A stretch of 64,000 bases of DNA from Candidatus Bathyarchaeota archaeon (GCA_026014745.1 JAOZHS010000001.1:496001-560000); one strand, 5' to 3'; shown: positions 25,288 through 35,571, counted from the stretch's first letter. The notes: generated by a model from the letters alone, not told the origin. Made by a program: numbers and translations.

Positions 25288-26400
25288 ATGGACCAAGACG
25301 ATAGAAAAATAATAAACCCCTACGGCGACGACAAAGACTTCGCAGCCTGCGGCATATTCGCCATGATGAACACCGAAGGCAAACGCTTTGGCAGCAAGGA
25401 CCCTGTGCGTGCCATGGCAAACATGCATGACCGCGGCAACGGACTCGGCGGAGGCTTCGCAGTCTACGGTATTTACCCGCAGTTCAAAGACTACTACGCT
25501 TTCCATGTCATGTACCTCAGTAAAGACGCTAAAGAAAAAACGGACCGCATCCTTGCCTCCAAGTTTGACATAGTCTACGATGAGGAGATGCAGACTAAAC
25601 CTGCCGATGTTCGTGACCCACCGCTGGTTTGGCGTTACTTCGTGGAACCCAAAAAACGTCGTCCAGAAGGGCAAAGTGAAGAGGACTATGTAATAGAAGC
25701 TGTCATGCGGGTCAACACGGAAACTGGCAAGGCTTTCATTTTCTCCAGCGGTAAAGACATGGGTGTCTTTAAAGGCGTGGGTTTTCCCGAGGACATTGCA
25801 GAGTTCTTCTGTCTTGAAGACTACCAGGGCTACCTCTGGAGTTGCCATAGTCGCTTTCCAACTAACACTCCTGGTTGGTGGGGCGGTGCGCATCCATTTA
25901 ACATCTTAGACTGGACTGTCGTCCACAACGGTGAACTCTCCAGCTACGGAATAAACCGCCGCTTCCTCGAAATGTATGGGTACAAATGCACAATGCAAAC
26001 CGACACCGAAGTCCTCGCCTACGCCGTCGACCTACTCATGCGCAGACAACACTTACCCATGAGCTTAGTCTCGCAAATCTTTGCGTCACCGCTCTGGGAA
26101 GAAATCGAAAATCTAAAACCCCCAGAAGCCCAACTGCTCACGGCACTCCGCCAAACCTACGGCAGCCTACTCATGAACGGACCCTTCGGCATCGTCATCG
26201 CTCATCATGGCGAAATGATTGGGTTAGGTGACCGCATAAAACTCCGCCCAATGGTTGCAGGTACACGCGGCGATTTCCAGTTCATCTCATCCGAAGAAGC
26301 CGCAATACGCTTAGTTTCACCCCAACTCGACAAGTTCTGGGCGCCCAGAGGCGGCGAACCCGTAGTATGCAGACTAAAAAATTTCAAAGGAGAGCTCTAA
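25288..26400 (+). CDS. gltB: Glutamate synthase, class II glutaminase subunit
   Basis: A 370 aa Ntn-type amidotransferase domain of a split archaeal glutamate synthase, releasing ammonia from glutamine. The catalytic Cys is Cys21 (AACGIFAMMN), so a 20-residue propeptide must be removed to expose the N-terminal thiol. Other conserved blocks are SCHSRFPTNTPGWWGGAHPF and VHNGELSSYG. It is followed after 1 bp by the FMN subunit, which would receive the ammonia. Confidence 0.9.
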   Translation: MDQDDRKIINPYGDDKDFAACGIFAMMNTEGKRFGSKDPVRAMANMHDRGNGLGGGFAVYGIYPQFKDYYAFHVMYLSKDAKEKTDRILASKFDIVYDEEMQTKPADVRDPPLVWRYFVEPKKRRPEGQSEEDYVIEAVMRVNTETGKAFIFSSGKDMGVFKGVGFPEDIAEFFCLEDYQGYLWSCHSRFPTNTPGWWGGAHPFNILDWTVVHNGELSSYGINRRFLEMYGYKCTMQTDTEVLAYAVDLLMRRQHLPMSLVSQIFASPLWEEIENLKPPEAQLLTALRQTYGSLLMNGPFGIVIAHHGEMIGLGDRIKLRPMVAGTRGDFQFISSEEAAIRLVSPQLDKFWAPRGGEPVVCRLKNFKGEL

Positions 26401-26401
26401 A

Positions 26402-27913
26402 ATGAAAACTTACGTCCAACCTGAATACCTAGTGGAACGCGACACGAAACGTTGCATACGCTGTAAAGTTTGCGTTAACCAATGCACATATGATACCCAC
26501 TTCTACGACGAAGAAACCGATATGATGTCTAGCAAAGACGAGAACTGTGTTAACTGTCAACGCTGCGTTACATTCTGTCCCACGCATGCTTTAACAATAA
26601 AAAAGAACCCTAACGCCAGCCGCGAAAACGCCAACTGGAACATGGAGGCAATCCGCGATATCAAAAAACAGGCTGAAAACGGCGCTGTCATCATCACCGG
26701 TATGGGCAACGACAAACCCGCCTTCACCTACTGGGACCGCCTACTCCTAAACGCCAGCCAAGTCACCAACCCCTCCATCGACCCCTTACGTGAACCCATG
26801 GAAATACGCACCTACCTCGGCGCAAAACCAGACAAACTTGAAGTAGCAAAAGAAAACGGCGAGGTAGTCCTCAAAACACAGCTAACCCCCCAGTTATGCC
26901 TCGATACGCCAATTATGTTCTCTGCGATGTCCTATGGCGCGATTAGCCTCAACGTCCACACAGCTCTCGCTCGAGCAGCCACTGAATGCGGCACCTACTG
27001 GAACACTGGCGAAGGCGGCTTAGATAAAAGCCTCTATCAATACGGCGACCACACCATCGTGCAGGTGGCGTCAGGCCGATTCGGTGTCCACCCAGAATAC
27101 CTCGATACAGGTGCAGCTGTTGAGATTAAGATTGGGCAAGGCGCAAAACCCGGCATCGGCGGACACTTACCTGGCGAAAAAGTAACCGACCCCGTCGCAA
27201 AAACCCGCATGATTCCAACAGGCAGCGACGCACTCTCACCCTACCCGCAACACGACATCTACTCAATCGAAGACCTAAGACAACTAATCTATGCCCTCAA
27301 AGAAGCCACCAACTACACCAAACCCATTTCAGTAAAAATCGCAGCGGTCCACAACGCCCCCGCCATCGCAAGCGGCATGGTTCGAGCAGGCGCAGACATA
27401 ATCGCCGTCGACGGCGTCCGCGGCGCAACCGGCGCAGCACCCAAAGTCATCCGAGACAACGTCGGCATCCCCATCGAACTAGCCTTAGCACAGATTGACC
27501 AGCGTCTCCGACAAGAAGGTATCCGCAACCACGCAGGCGTAGTGGTAGCAGGCGGCATCCGAAGCGCAGGCGACGTAGTTAAAGCCATAGCATTAGGAGC
27601 TGATGCAGTCTACATCGGTACCGCAGCACTCATCGCAATGGGCTGTACAGTTTGTCAACGTTGCTTTACTGGTAAATGTCCTTGGGGCATCGCTACTAGT
27701 GACCCTTGGATTAGCAAACGTATTAACCCCGACATCGCATCCACGCGGCTCATCAACCTCCTGCATAGCTGGAGCGTCGAAATCAAAGACATGATGGGCG
27801 GCATGGGCATCAACGCCATAGAGAGCCTACGCGGCAACCGATTGGCGCTGCGTGCTGTCGGTTTAACCAAGACTGAGCTTGAAATCTTGGGCGTTAAAAT
27901 GGCAGGAGAATAA
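26402..27913 (+). CDS. gltB: Glutamate synthase, FMN/Fe-S catalytic subunit
   Basis: A 503 aa catalytic subunit converting 2-oxoglutarate and ammonia to glutamate. An N-terminal two-cluster ferredoxin domain (CIRCKVCVNQC, CVNCQRCVTFCP) is fused to the TIM-barrel FMN domain (MSYGAISLNVHTALARA, VDGVRGATGAAP, VAGGIRSAGDVVKA). Cys residues in CTVCQRCFTGKCPWG supply the [3Fe-4S] cluster. The ferredoxin fusion is typical of archaeal split enzymes. It lies between the glutaminase and GXGXG genes. Confidence 0.92.
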   Translation: MKTYVQPEYLVERDTKRCIRCKVCVNQCTYDTHFYDEETDMMSSKDENCVNCQRCVTFCPTHALTIKKNPNASRENANWNMEAIRDIKKQAENGAVIITGMGNDKPAFTYWDRLLLNASQVTNPSIDPLREPMEIRTYLGAKPDKLEVAKENGEVVLKTQLTPQLCLDTPIMFSAMSYGAISLNVHTALARAATECGTYWNTGEGGLDKSLYQYGDHTIVQVASGRFGVHPEYLDTGAAVEIKIGQGAKPGIGGHLPGEKVTDPVAKTRMIPTGSDALSPYPQHDIYSIEDLRQLIYALKEATNYTKPISVKIAAVHNAPAIASGMVRAGADIIAVDGVRGATGAAPKVIRDNVGIPIELALAQIDQRLRQEGIRNHAGVVVAGGIRSAGDVVKAIALGADAVYIGTAALIAMGCTVCQRCFTGKCPWGIATSDPWISKRINPDIASTRLINLLHSWSVEIKDMMGGMGINAIESLRGNRLALRAVGLTKTELEILGVKMAGE

Positions 27914-27917
27914 ACAG

Positions 27918-28724
27918 ATGCAATCCCAAAACACAACCCCTCAACCAATCGACCCCAAATATGAAGCACGAATAGCCAGATTCGGCACCACCGTCAAAGT
28001 CGACGCTGAAGGACTCTACTACAAAGAACTCAACTGCCTACTCCGCCAACTCATACAAGCGGACGGCATAGAAAAACTTGAGCTCCTCAACGTATGTGGC
28101 CAACGCTACATAGGCACAGACCTCGCCACCAAACTCCAAATAGACATCTACGGTACTCCCGGCAACGACTTAGGCGCTTTCCTTAACGGTCCCAAAATCA
28201 CCGTTTATGGTAACGCACAGGACGGCTGCGGCAACACCATGAACGAAGGCGAAATCATCATCCACGGACACGCAGGCGACGTCACAGGCAACTCCATGCG
28301 GGGCGGCAGAATCTTCGTCAAAGATTACGTCGGGTACCGCGTAGGTATCCACATGAAAGAATACAAAAACAAAGTCCCCACAATCGTCATCGGCGAAACT
28401 GCAGGCGACTTCCTAGCTGAGTACATGGCAGGCGGAATTATCTTGTTGTTGGGTCTCAATCTTGGGGACTGTGAACAGTGCAAAGCTCGATTTGTAGCTA
28501 CAGGTATGCATGGCGGCGTCATCTATGAGCGCGGCGATATGCTTCGACCGGTTGCAGGCACCAAAACCTTGCCCGTCGGCAAACGTGACATGCAAGTCAT
28601 CGAGGGCTTAGTTAATCAGTACTGTAGCCATTTCGGCGGCGACCCCAAAGCTATCCTTGCAGGTAAATTCCTAAAAATCCTGCCGCTCTCCAGTCGACCC
28701 TACGCGAAACTGTTTTCGCATTAG
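27918..28724 (+). CDS. gltB: Glutamate synthase, GXGXG-domain subunit
   Basis: A 268 aa beta-helical subunit equivalent to the C-terminal domain of bacterial GltB. It has the repeated GxxGxG pattern (GNDLGAFLNGPKITVYGNA, GCGNTMNEGEIIIHG, GDVTGNSMRGGRIFVKG-like) that forms the structural spacer between the catalytic sites. ATG 27918 lies 2 bp after the FMN subunit stop. Last gene of the operon, followed by a T-rich terminator. Confidence 0.92.
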   Translation: MQSQNTTPQPIDPKYEARIARFGTTVKVDAEGLYYKELNCLLRQLIQADGIEKLELLNVCGQRYIGTDLATKLQIDIYGTPGNDLGAFLNGPKITVYGNAQDGCGNTMNEGEIIIHGHAGDVTGNSMRGGRIFVKDYVGYRVGIHMKEYKNKVPTIVIGETAGDFLAEYMAGGIILLLGLNLGDCEQCKARFVATGMHGGVIYERGDMLRPVAGTKTLPVGKRDMQVIEGLVNQYCSHFGGDPKAILAGKFLKILPLSSRPYAKLFSH

Positions 28725-28728
28725 GGCG

Positions 28729-28758
28729 TTATTTCTTTTATTTTTCTCTTTTCTGTTT
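28729..28758 (+). terminator. T-rich terminator between glt and nif operons
   Basis: The sequence ttatttcttttatttttctcttttctgttt follows the last glt gene. Two short inverted repeats lie further on, at 28784-28802 (TAGTTTA/TAAACTA) and 28813-28824 (GTGT/ACAC). The nif genes are therefore probably transcribed from their own promoter. Confidence 0.55.
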
Positions 28759-28798
28759 AGTGGTTCGTTAGTGTTATTGGTTTTAGTTTAATTTCTAA

Positions 28799-29806
<1,008 letters not shown>

Positions 29807-29817
29807 GTGGATTTTCT

Positions 29818-30720
29818 ATGCTAAGTTACGCCCAACCCGAAATACAGCGGACACGCTGCACCAAACTAGTGCGGGAACACCCCTGCTATGGTGCAGATGC
29901 CCACTTCAAATTTGGCAGAGTTCACCTTCCCGTTGTTTCAGGATGCAACATAGGCTGCAACTACTGCGTCCGAAAATACGACTGCGTCAACGAGAACCGA
30001 CCAGGCGTAACCAGCAAAATCTTAACCGCACAAGAAGCCATCGAAAGAGTTCGTCAAGCAGCAAAAAGTGACCCCCGCCTACGAGTAGTGGGCATCTCTG
30101 GACCCGGAGACCCCCTAACAAGCGACGTTACCTTCGAGACCCTTCAGCTTGTCCAAGAAGAATTCCCCCACCTGCACCGCTGTGTATCCACTAACGGGTT
30201 ATTGTTGCCTCAAAAAGTCGGTGCTCTAAAATCAGTCGGAGTAACCGCATTAACCGTAACCATCAACGCCGTTGACGCTGACGTAGGCAAAAAAATCTAC
30301 TCTTTTGTGCAATACAATAATCAAACGTTGCGTGGCAAAGAAGCCTTTGAGGTTCTCAGCCAAAACCAACTTGAAGGACTCTATGCTGCTGCAAAAGCAG
30401 GTATCGTGGTCAAAGTAAACTCTGTCTATATCCCCGGTGTAAACTCCGAGCACCTCGTTGAGGTAGCAAAGATAGCCCGCGACTTAGGCGCATACATCCA
30501 CAACATCATGCCGCTTATTCCTCAGGGCAAATTCGCCAATATTAAAGCACCCGCGATGGAGGAAGTCAAAGCTCTACGCTACGCATGCGGAGATGTGATG
30601 GTGCAGTTCCATAACTGTGTCCAATGCAGAGCAGACGCTGTGGGTGTCCCAAGCGAGGAAAGCTGTGGAAAACGCTTTACAGCTTTTCAACGAACCGAAC
30701 AAAAAACTGAGGTGCCCTAA
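29818..30720 (+). CDS. nifB: Nitrogenase cofactor biosynthesis radical SAM protein NifB
   Basis: Builds the 8Fe-9S-carbide precursor of the nitrogenase cofactor from Fe-S clusters and SAM. The 300 aa form lacks the C-terminal NifX domain, as in other archaea. Motifs: HPCYGADAH, the radical SAM triad Cys43, Cys47 and Cys50 in SGCNIGCNYC, then YDCVNENRPGV, ISGPGDPL, STNGL and the C-terminal QCRADAVG. These extra cysteines hold the K-cluster irons in known NifB. It lies between nifH and nifD. Its stop touches the nifD ATG, so the two are translated together. Confidence 0.95.
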   Translation: MLSYAQPEIQRTRCTKLVREHPCYGADAHFKFGRVHLPVVSGCNIGCNYCVRKYDCVNENRPGVTSKILTAQEAIERVRQAAKSDPRLRVVGISGPGDPLTSDVTFETLQLVQEEFPHLHRCVSTNGLLLPQKVGALKSVGVTALTVTINAVDADVGKKIYSFVQYNNQTLRGKEAFEVLSQNQLEGLYAAAKAGIVVKVNSVYIPGVNSEHLVEVAKIARDLGAYIHNIMPLIPQGKFANIKAPAMEEVKALRYACGDVMVQFHNCVQCRADAVGVPSEESCGKRFTAFQRTEQKTEVP

Positions 30721-32097
30721 ATGCCCCTAATTCTTCCTGAGTGTGATAAGAAAGTTCCTGAAAGACAAAAACACATTTACCTAAAAGACATCCGTGACCC
30801 TTTCACCATCCCCGCCTGCAACATAGCAACCATCCCCGGAGACATGACCGAACGCGGATGCACCTACGCAGGCTGCCGAGGGGTGGTGGGCGGACCAGTA
30901 AAAGATGTTATCCAACTTCAGCATGGTCCCATCGGCTGCTGCTATTATCCTTGGGATGCGCGACCCCACGTTGCGACAGGCACAAACTTCCAGTTAGCCA
31001 ACGTATTCTCCACAGATCTCCGCGAACCCAACATCGTATTTGGAGGAGAAAAAAAACTCTACGACTCCATCATAGAAGCCAGCAAAGCCTTCCCCGACGC
31101 CCAAGGCGTATTTGTCTACGCGACCTGCGTGGCAGGACTCATAGGCGACGACATGGACGCCGTGGCGAAACGCGCAACCAAAGCCATAGGCAAACCCGTC
31201 GTAGCCTTCAGTTGCCCAGGTTTCCGCGGCGTAAGCCAAAGCCTAGGCCACCACGTAGGCAACGAGGTTCTCTTTAACCGCATAGTCGGCACCGAAGAAC
31301 CCGCAGAGAAAACCACCTATGACATCAACCTCGTCGGCGAATACAACATCCGAGGCGACGACTGGCTCATCCTACCCCTGCTTGAAGCCGTCGGCTTACG
31401 TGTACTGTGCACCTTTACTGGTGACTGCTCAATCCATGACATCGCCAAAATGCATGCCGCAAAACTCAACGTTATCCGATGCGCCCGCTCCGCCAAGTAC
31501 ATCGCGGATATGATGAAAGACAAATACGGGACACCCTTCGTCGAAGTTGACCTCTATGGAATACAGCAAACCGCCGATGACCTGCGTTTAGTCGCCAAGT
31601 TTTTTGGGTTAGAAGCCAAAGCTGAAGAAGTCATAGCCAAAGAACTCTCTGAAATCAAAGAGGAAATGGAGTTCTACCGCCAAAAATTCCAAGGCAAAAC
31701 CGCCATGATATACCAAGGTGGACCCCGCAGTTGGCACTGGCCCAAATTCATGGAGGAACTGGGCATGGACGTAAAGGTAGTTGCAACCACTTTTGGTCAC
31801 GAAGATGACTACGAAAAAATCGTTCGCCGCGTCAAAAACGGCACGCTTGTCATCGATAACCCCAACGCACCCGAATTCGAAGAAATGATGCTCAAATACA
31901 AACCTGACATATTCATCGCGGGCACCAAAGAAAAATACCTTGCCTACAAATACGGCGTACCCTTCCTAAACGGGCACACCTACGAGAGCAAGGGCGGCTA
32001 CATGGCGTTTAAGGGCGCAGTCAGATTTGCACGGGACATGTACAAAGCAATGTACTTGCCTTCATGGCGATTCATACGCAACACAGGAGCGCAATAG
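30721..32097 (+). CDS. nifD: Nitrogenase alpha subunit NifD (Anf/Vnf-like features)
   Basis: A 458 aa catalytic subunit. P-cluster ligands are Cys47, Cys73 and Cys136. Cofactor ligands are Cys254 (VIRCARS) and His419 (FLNGHTYE). Around the cofactor, Val55, Arg81, Gln173, His177, Arg256, Arg336 and Lys403 match Azotobacter Val70, Arg96, Gln191, His195, Arg277, Arg359 and homocitrate-anchoring Lys426. A second Cys (Cys74) follows the P-cluster Cys73. GGPRSWHW and the C-terminal VRFARDMYKAMY resemble AnfD/VnfD more than NifD. Residue mapping is by eye. The ligand set argues against CfbD or BchN-type reductases, which lack this cofactor. Confidence 0.9.
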   Translation: MPLILPECDKKVPERQKHIYLKDIRDPFTIPACNIATIPGDMTERGCTYAGCRGVVGGPVKDVIQLQHGPIGCCYYPWDARPHVATGTNFQLANVFSTDLREPNIVFGGEKKLYDSIIEASKAFPDAQGVFVYATCVAGLIGDDMDAVAKRATKAIGKPVVAFSCPGFRGVSQSLGHHVGNEVLFNRIVGTEEPAEKTTYDINLVGEYNIRGDDWLILPLLEAVGLRVLCTFTGDCSIHDIAKMHAAKLNVIRCARSAKYIADMMKDKYGTPFVEVDLYGIQQTADDLRLVAKFFGLEAKAEEVIAKELSEIKEEMEFYRQKFQGKTAMIYQGGPRSWHWPKFMEELGMDVKVVATTFGHEDDYEKIVRRVKNGTLVIDNPNAPEFEEMMLKYKPDIFIAGTKEKYLAYKYGVPFLNGHTYESKGGYMAFKGAVRFARDMYKAMYLPSWRFIRNTGAQ

Positions 32098-32099
32098 AC

Positions 32100-33434
32100 A
32101 TGGTGGTAATTAACCGAACCCGAAGCGTAACAATCAACCCCCCAAAAATGTGTCAACCCATCGGCGCCATCTGGGCAACTCTAGGCGTACACGGTAGCGT
32201 ACCCTTGGTGCATGGCTCACAGGGTTGCTCTACGTATCCGCGCAACCTCATGTCTCGTCACTTCCGCGAACCCATCGAAGTCGCCATCACCTCACTTCAC
32301 GAAAAAGCCACGATATTTGGCGGCGCAGCAAATCTCAAAACCGCGTTAGGCAACATCATCGAACGCCAGCACCCTGAACTCATAACCGTAATAACCACCT
32401 GCCTTAGCGAAACCACAGGCGACGACATACATGGTATTGCCAAAGCTTTCAGAGCAGAAAATCCTGAGCTTGCCAGCCGCTCCAAAATCGTAACCATTAA
32501 CACCCCCAGCTACGTTGGCACCCACGTCGTCGGCTACGACAACGCCCTAAAAGCCATGGTCACCCAGCTTGGCGAAAAAAAGATTCCCAACGGCAAACTT
32601 AACGTCATTCCCGGCATGATAAACCCCGGTGACGTTCTCGAAATCAAACATATCCTAACCCAAATGGGCGTAGACGCCATTTACTTAACTGACATTTCCC
32701 AAACACTCAACGCGCCTCTTCGTCTGCCTAAACCGCATTTCCCGCCTGGCGGAACCACTGTATCTGAAATCGCTGATTCCCCCAATTCATGCGGCACTCT
32801 AGTCGTATGCAAGCATGAAGGGCAAACCGCAGCCAACATCCTACAAGAAAAACATGGAGTACCTGCTGCTATCGGTGAAGCCCCCATAGGCGTGGAAGCC
32901 ACTGATACATTCGTCAAAAACATCACCAGACTTACTGGCAAAAAAGCACCCGACAGCCTCATCGACGAGCGCGATTTGCTTGTGGACGCTTTGGTTGACA
33001 GTAGCCAAATCACCTTTGCTACTAAAGCCGCAGTGTTTGGTGACCCTGACCAAGTGCTTGGGTTAACGAGGTTTCTCTTCGAGTTAGGTATCCAACCCAT
33101 ACATGTGTTAACCACCCTTGAGGACCCGCAATTTGGCACTGCAATGCAAAATCTTGCACGAGCCTACGACATCAAGGAAGATGAACAAAACATAATCGTC
33201 GGCGGCGACCTCTACGACCTAAGCCAGAAAATCAAAGAACGCAAAGTAGACCTCATAATCGGCGACTACAAAGGCAAATACATCTCCAAAGAAGAAAACA
33301 TCCCTCTGATACGTGTAGGATTCCCCAACGCTGACCGCTTCGGCTACCAAAGGAAAACCATGATGGGCTACCGCGGCTCCCTACAACTCCTCGACACAAT
33401 CGTTAACACCATAATGGACATCAGGGACAACTAG
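32100..33434 (+). CDS. nifK: Nitrogenase beta subunit NifK
   Basis: A 444 aa partner of NifD from ATG 32100, 2 bp after the nifD stop. P-cluster ligands are Cys18 (KMCQPIG), Cys43 (HGSQGCSTY) and Cys101 (TTCLSETTGDD), and Ser137 in NTPSYVGTHV matches the beta-Ser188 region. It starts close to the first ligand and so lacks the N-terminal extension of about 50 residues of molybdenum NifK, as in VnfK/AnfK and other archaeal forms. NifN lacks a full P-cluster ligand set, so NifK is the better name. Confidence 0.9.
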   Translation: MVVINRTRSVTINPPKMCQPIGAIWATLGVHGSVPLVHGSQGCSTYPRNLMSRHFREPIEVAITSLHEKATIFGGAANLKTALGNIIERQHPELITVITTCLSETTGDDIHGIAKAFRAENPELASRSKIVTINTPSYVGTHVVGYDNALKAMVTQLGEKKIPNGKLNVIPGMINPGDVLEIKHILTQMGVDAIYLTDISQTLNAPLRLPKPHFPPGGTTVSEIADSPNSCGTLVVCKHEGQTAANILQEKHGVPAAIGEAPIGVEATDTFVKNITRLTGKKAPDSLIDERDLLVDALVDSSQITFATKAAVFGDPDQVLGLTRFLFELGIQPIHVLTTLEDPQFGTAMQNLARAYDIKEDEQNIIVGGDLYDLSQKIKERKVDLIIGDYKGKYISKEENIPLIRVGFPNADRFGYQRKTMMGYRGSLQLLDTIVNTIMDIRDN

Positions 33435-33440
33435 GAGCAG

Positions 33441-34712
33441 GTGAACTTGAAGCTGGACGATTTTTTCTTCAAATTGCCCAAACTTCAAGTCAACCCCATC
33501 ATAGACGACACCACACTCCGCGACGGTATGCAAATGCCCGGGTTAGTCGTACAACCCAACAATGCCGCCAAAATCGCAGAGCACCTTTGCAACGTCGGGG
33601 CTGAACGCCTCGAACTTTTTCATTTTCAAGAACCCGACAAAAAAGCAGCCAAACTAATCCTCAACAAAAAACTGCCCCTTCGAGTCTCAGGCTGGTGTCG
33701 AACCAACAAACAAGACATCGACAGTGCCCTCGACGCGGGCTTTGAAGAAGTCGGCATCTCGCACCCCGTTTCAGAAATTCACTTAAAAGCAAAGTGGCCC
33801 AACAAATCCCATGAGCAGCTCCTCTCTGACTTTGGGGATGTGGTAGAATATTCTGCAAAAACGCATGGTCTGCGTACTTTTGTTCATGGCGAAGATGGTA
33901 CCCGCGCTGATTGGGCTTTTGAGAAGCGACTGGTAAATTTGGCTGCGGACGCTGGAGCAGAATGCTACCGCGTCTGCGACACTGTCGGAATCGGATTGCC
34001 CCAACCATACGCGCCCTCACCAATGGGCATCCCCGCGAAACTACGCGCACTAAAAGCTGAAACTCGCATAAAATCCGTCGGTATCCATGCCCACGACGAC
34101 TTAGGCAATGCCCTCGCAAACACCCTTGCCGCTGTTTCGGCTGCCTCGGGGCTTTGGCAGCAAATCTACATAAACACTACGCTTCTGGGTATCGGAGAAC
34201 GGGCAGGCAACGCTGAAACAGAAAAAGTCCTGCTAAACCTGTATTTGCACTTCGGCGTAAAAAAGTACGCTGACAAACTTAAAAACCTAAAAGCTGCCGC
34301 CGATTACCTCAGTGAAGTCACAGGCATCAACGTCCCCGCAAAAGTAGCAATCGTCGGTAAATACAGCTTCGCACACGAATCCGGTATCCATACCTACGCT
34401 GTACTGGTTGACCCCCAGACCTACGAGCCCTACCCACCCGAACTCGTCGGCAACACGAGACGCTTATCGGTGGGGAAGCAATCGGGAAAAAACATCATCA
34501 AACACAAAATCATCGAGTTAACCGGAAAATGTCCCACCGACGAAACCTTAACCGCTTGTGTTCAAACGATAAAAGCTGTCTATGCGAAGGGCAAACGCAA
34601 ATCACTAAGTGATGAGGAATTCAAAAAGATAATTGAGAATCTCAACAAAAAACCTAAACCGCCTGTTAATCGGGACTGTATAGTTTTGGAGCACTGTGTT
34701 AGCTCCAGCTAG
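33441..34712 (+). CDS. nifV: Homocitrate synthase-like enzyme (NifV family)
   Basis: A 423 aa HMGL-family acyltransferase, presumably joining acetyl-CoA and 2-oxoglutarate to give homocitrate, the organic ligand of the nitrogenase cofactor. Motifs: DDTTLRDGMQMPG, the metal-binding HAHDDLGNA, LGIGERAGNAE and FAHESGIH. The usual RDGEQ has become RDGMQ. Start is GTG 33441, or TTG 33447, which has better spacing to AGGAG (33433-33437). Substrate specificity of this family cannot be read with certainty, so isopropylmalate or citramalate synthase remain possible. Position after nifK favours NifV. Confidence 0.8.
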   Translation: MNLKLDDFFFKLPKLQVNPIIDDTTLRDGMQMPGLVVQPNNAAKIAEHLCNVGAERLELFHFQEPDKKAAKLILNKKLPLRVSGWCRTNKQDIDSALDAGFEEVGISHPVSEIHLKAKWPNKSHEQLLSDFGDVVEYSAKTHGLRTFVHGEDGTRADWAFEKRLVNLAADAGAECYRVCDTVGIGLPQPYAPSPMGIPAKLRALKAETRIKSVGIHAHDDLGNALANTLAAVSAASGLWQQIYINTTLLGIGERAGNAETEKVLLNLYLHFGVKKYADKLKNLKAAADYLSEVTGINVPAKVAIVGKYSFAHESGIHTYAVLVDPQTYEPYPPELVGNTRRLSVGKQSGKNIIKHKIIELTGKCPTDETLTACVQTIKAVYAKGKRKSLSDEEFKKIIENLNKKPKPPVNRDCIVLEHCVSSS

Positions 34713-34722
34713 CAGATGGTAT

Positions 34723-35571
34723 CTATAGCTGGCAGGCGATATCCACTTCTCCCTGCTCAAAGGCGGCTTCTCCGGTTTTTTCAATGCGGCAGTAATTGGC
34801 TATGGTTAGGAGTTGTTGGAGTCTAGTTATTGTCAGATGTGGTTTTATGTTCGGGTTGGTTTTTGGTCGACGCTTGATGTGCACAGAGGTCATGCCTGCC
34901 TTTTTTGAGCCAAACACATCTGTTTCGAGTGTATCGCCTACAAACAGGGCTCGGTTGGGTTTCACTCTCAAATATCGAAGTGCCATGCTGAAAATCTGCG
35001 GATGCGGCTTGCGTAGGTTAATGTCTCCGCTGACCACGATAACGTCGAGGAAATCTTTGAGTTGGTATTCGTCGAGGAGTTCCCAGGCACATTCTGAAAA
35101 GGAAAGGTTCGATATTAAACCTGTTTTGTACCTTTTGTGGAGCGGCTCCAATACATCCAGGGCTTGGGGGTCGAGGGTTAAGTGCCGTTTGAATTCTTTG
35201 GAGAACTCATCAGTTGCATCCAACACTACATATTGTTCATCTTTGAGTTTTGCGCCCAATACTGTCAATGCTTGCTCGATGTATAGGCTGAAATGTGGCT
35301 CTTCAAGAGAGATGGCTGTTTGGTTTTCTATGCTATCGACGGCTTTGAAAAAGGCGTTTTTGAAGACGTCAAAAGTGGCGTTTAAACCGTTATGGGTAAG
35401 GTGCTGGTGGGTTTTTTTAAGACTCTGGATGTAGGACTCATGTTCGTCATCTATTAGGACTAACGTGTCGAAGAGGTCAAAGAGGACTGCGTCTATGACT
35501 GGCTGAGGCTGCATGCGGATGGGTTTGTTTTCCCCCGTTTTGTTTTGGGTGGTTTTGGCTGCATATGTCAT
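34723..35571 (-). CDS. HAD-superfamily hydrolase
   Basis: A 282 aa HAD phosphatase-like protein. Motif I is DLFDTLV (nucleophile Asp in VLFDLFDTL), motif II is the SNLS serine, motif III the Lys in RKPHPQIF, and motif IV FVGDTLETDVFGSKKAG. The start may be ATG 35571 or the internal ATG 35514 (MQPQPVIDAVLF), since the first 19 residues are not conserved-looking. It is convergent with nifV, 10 bp apart, and not part of that operon. Substrate unknown. Confidence 0.83.
   Translation of the reverse strand: MTYAAKTTQNKTGENKPIRMQPQPVIDAVLFDLFDTLVLIDDEHESYIQSLKKTHQHLTHNGLNATFDVFKNAFFKAVDSIENQTAISLEEPHFSLYIEQALTVLGAKLKDEQYVVLDATDEFSKEFKRHLTLDPQALDVLEPLHKRYKTGLISNLSFSECAWELLDEYQLKDFLDVIVVSGDINLRKPHPQIFSMALRYLRVKPNRALFVGDTLETDVFGSKKAGMTSVHIKRRPKTNPNIKPHLTITRLQQLLTIANYCRIEKTGEAAFEQGEVDIACQL

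Noticed and set aside
30721-33434. CfbCD or protochlorophyllide/chlorophyllide reductase identity for the D/K pair
   Set aside because: Those families lack the Cys275/His442-type cofactor ligands and homocitrate-anchoring Lys, all of which are present here; a nifB and nifV companion also argues for a nitrogenase-type cofactor.
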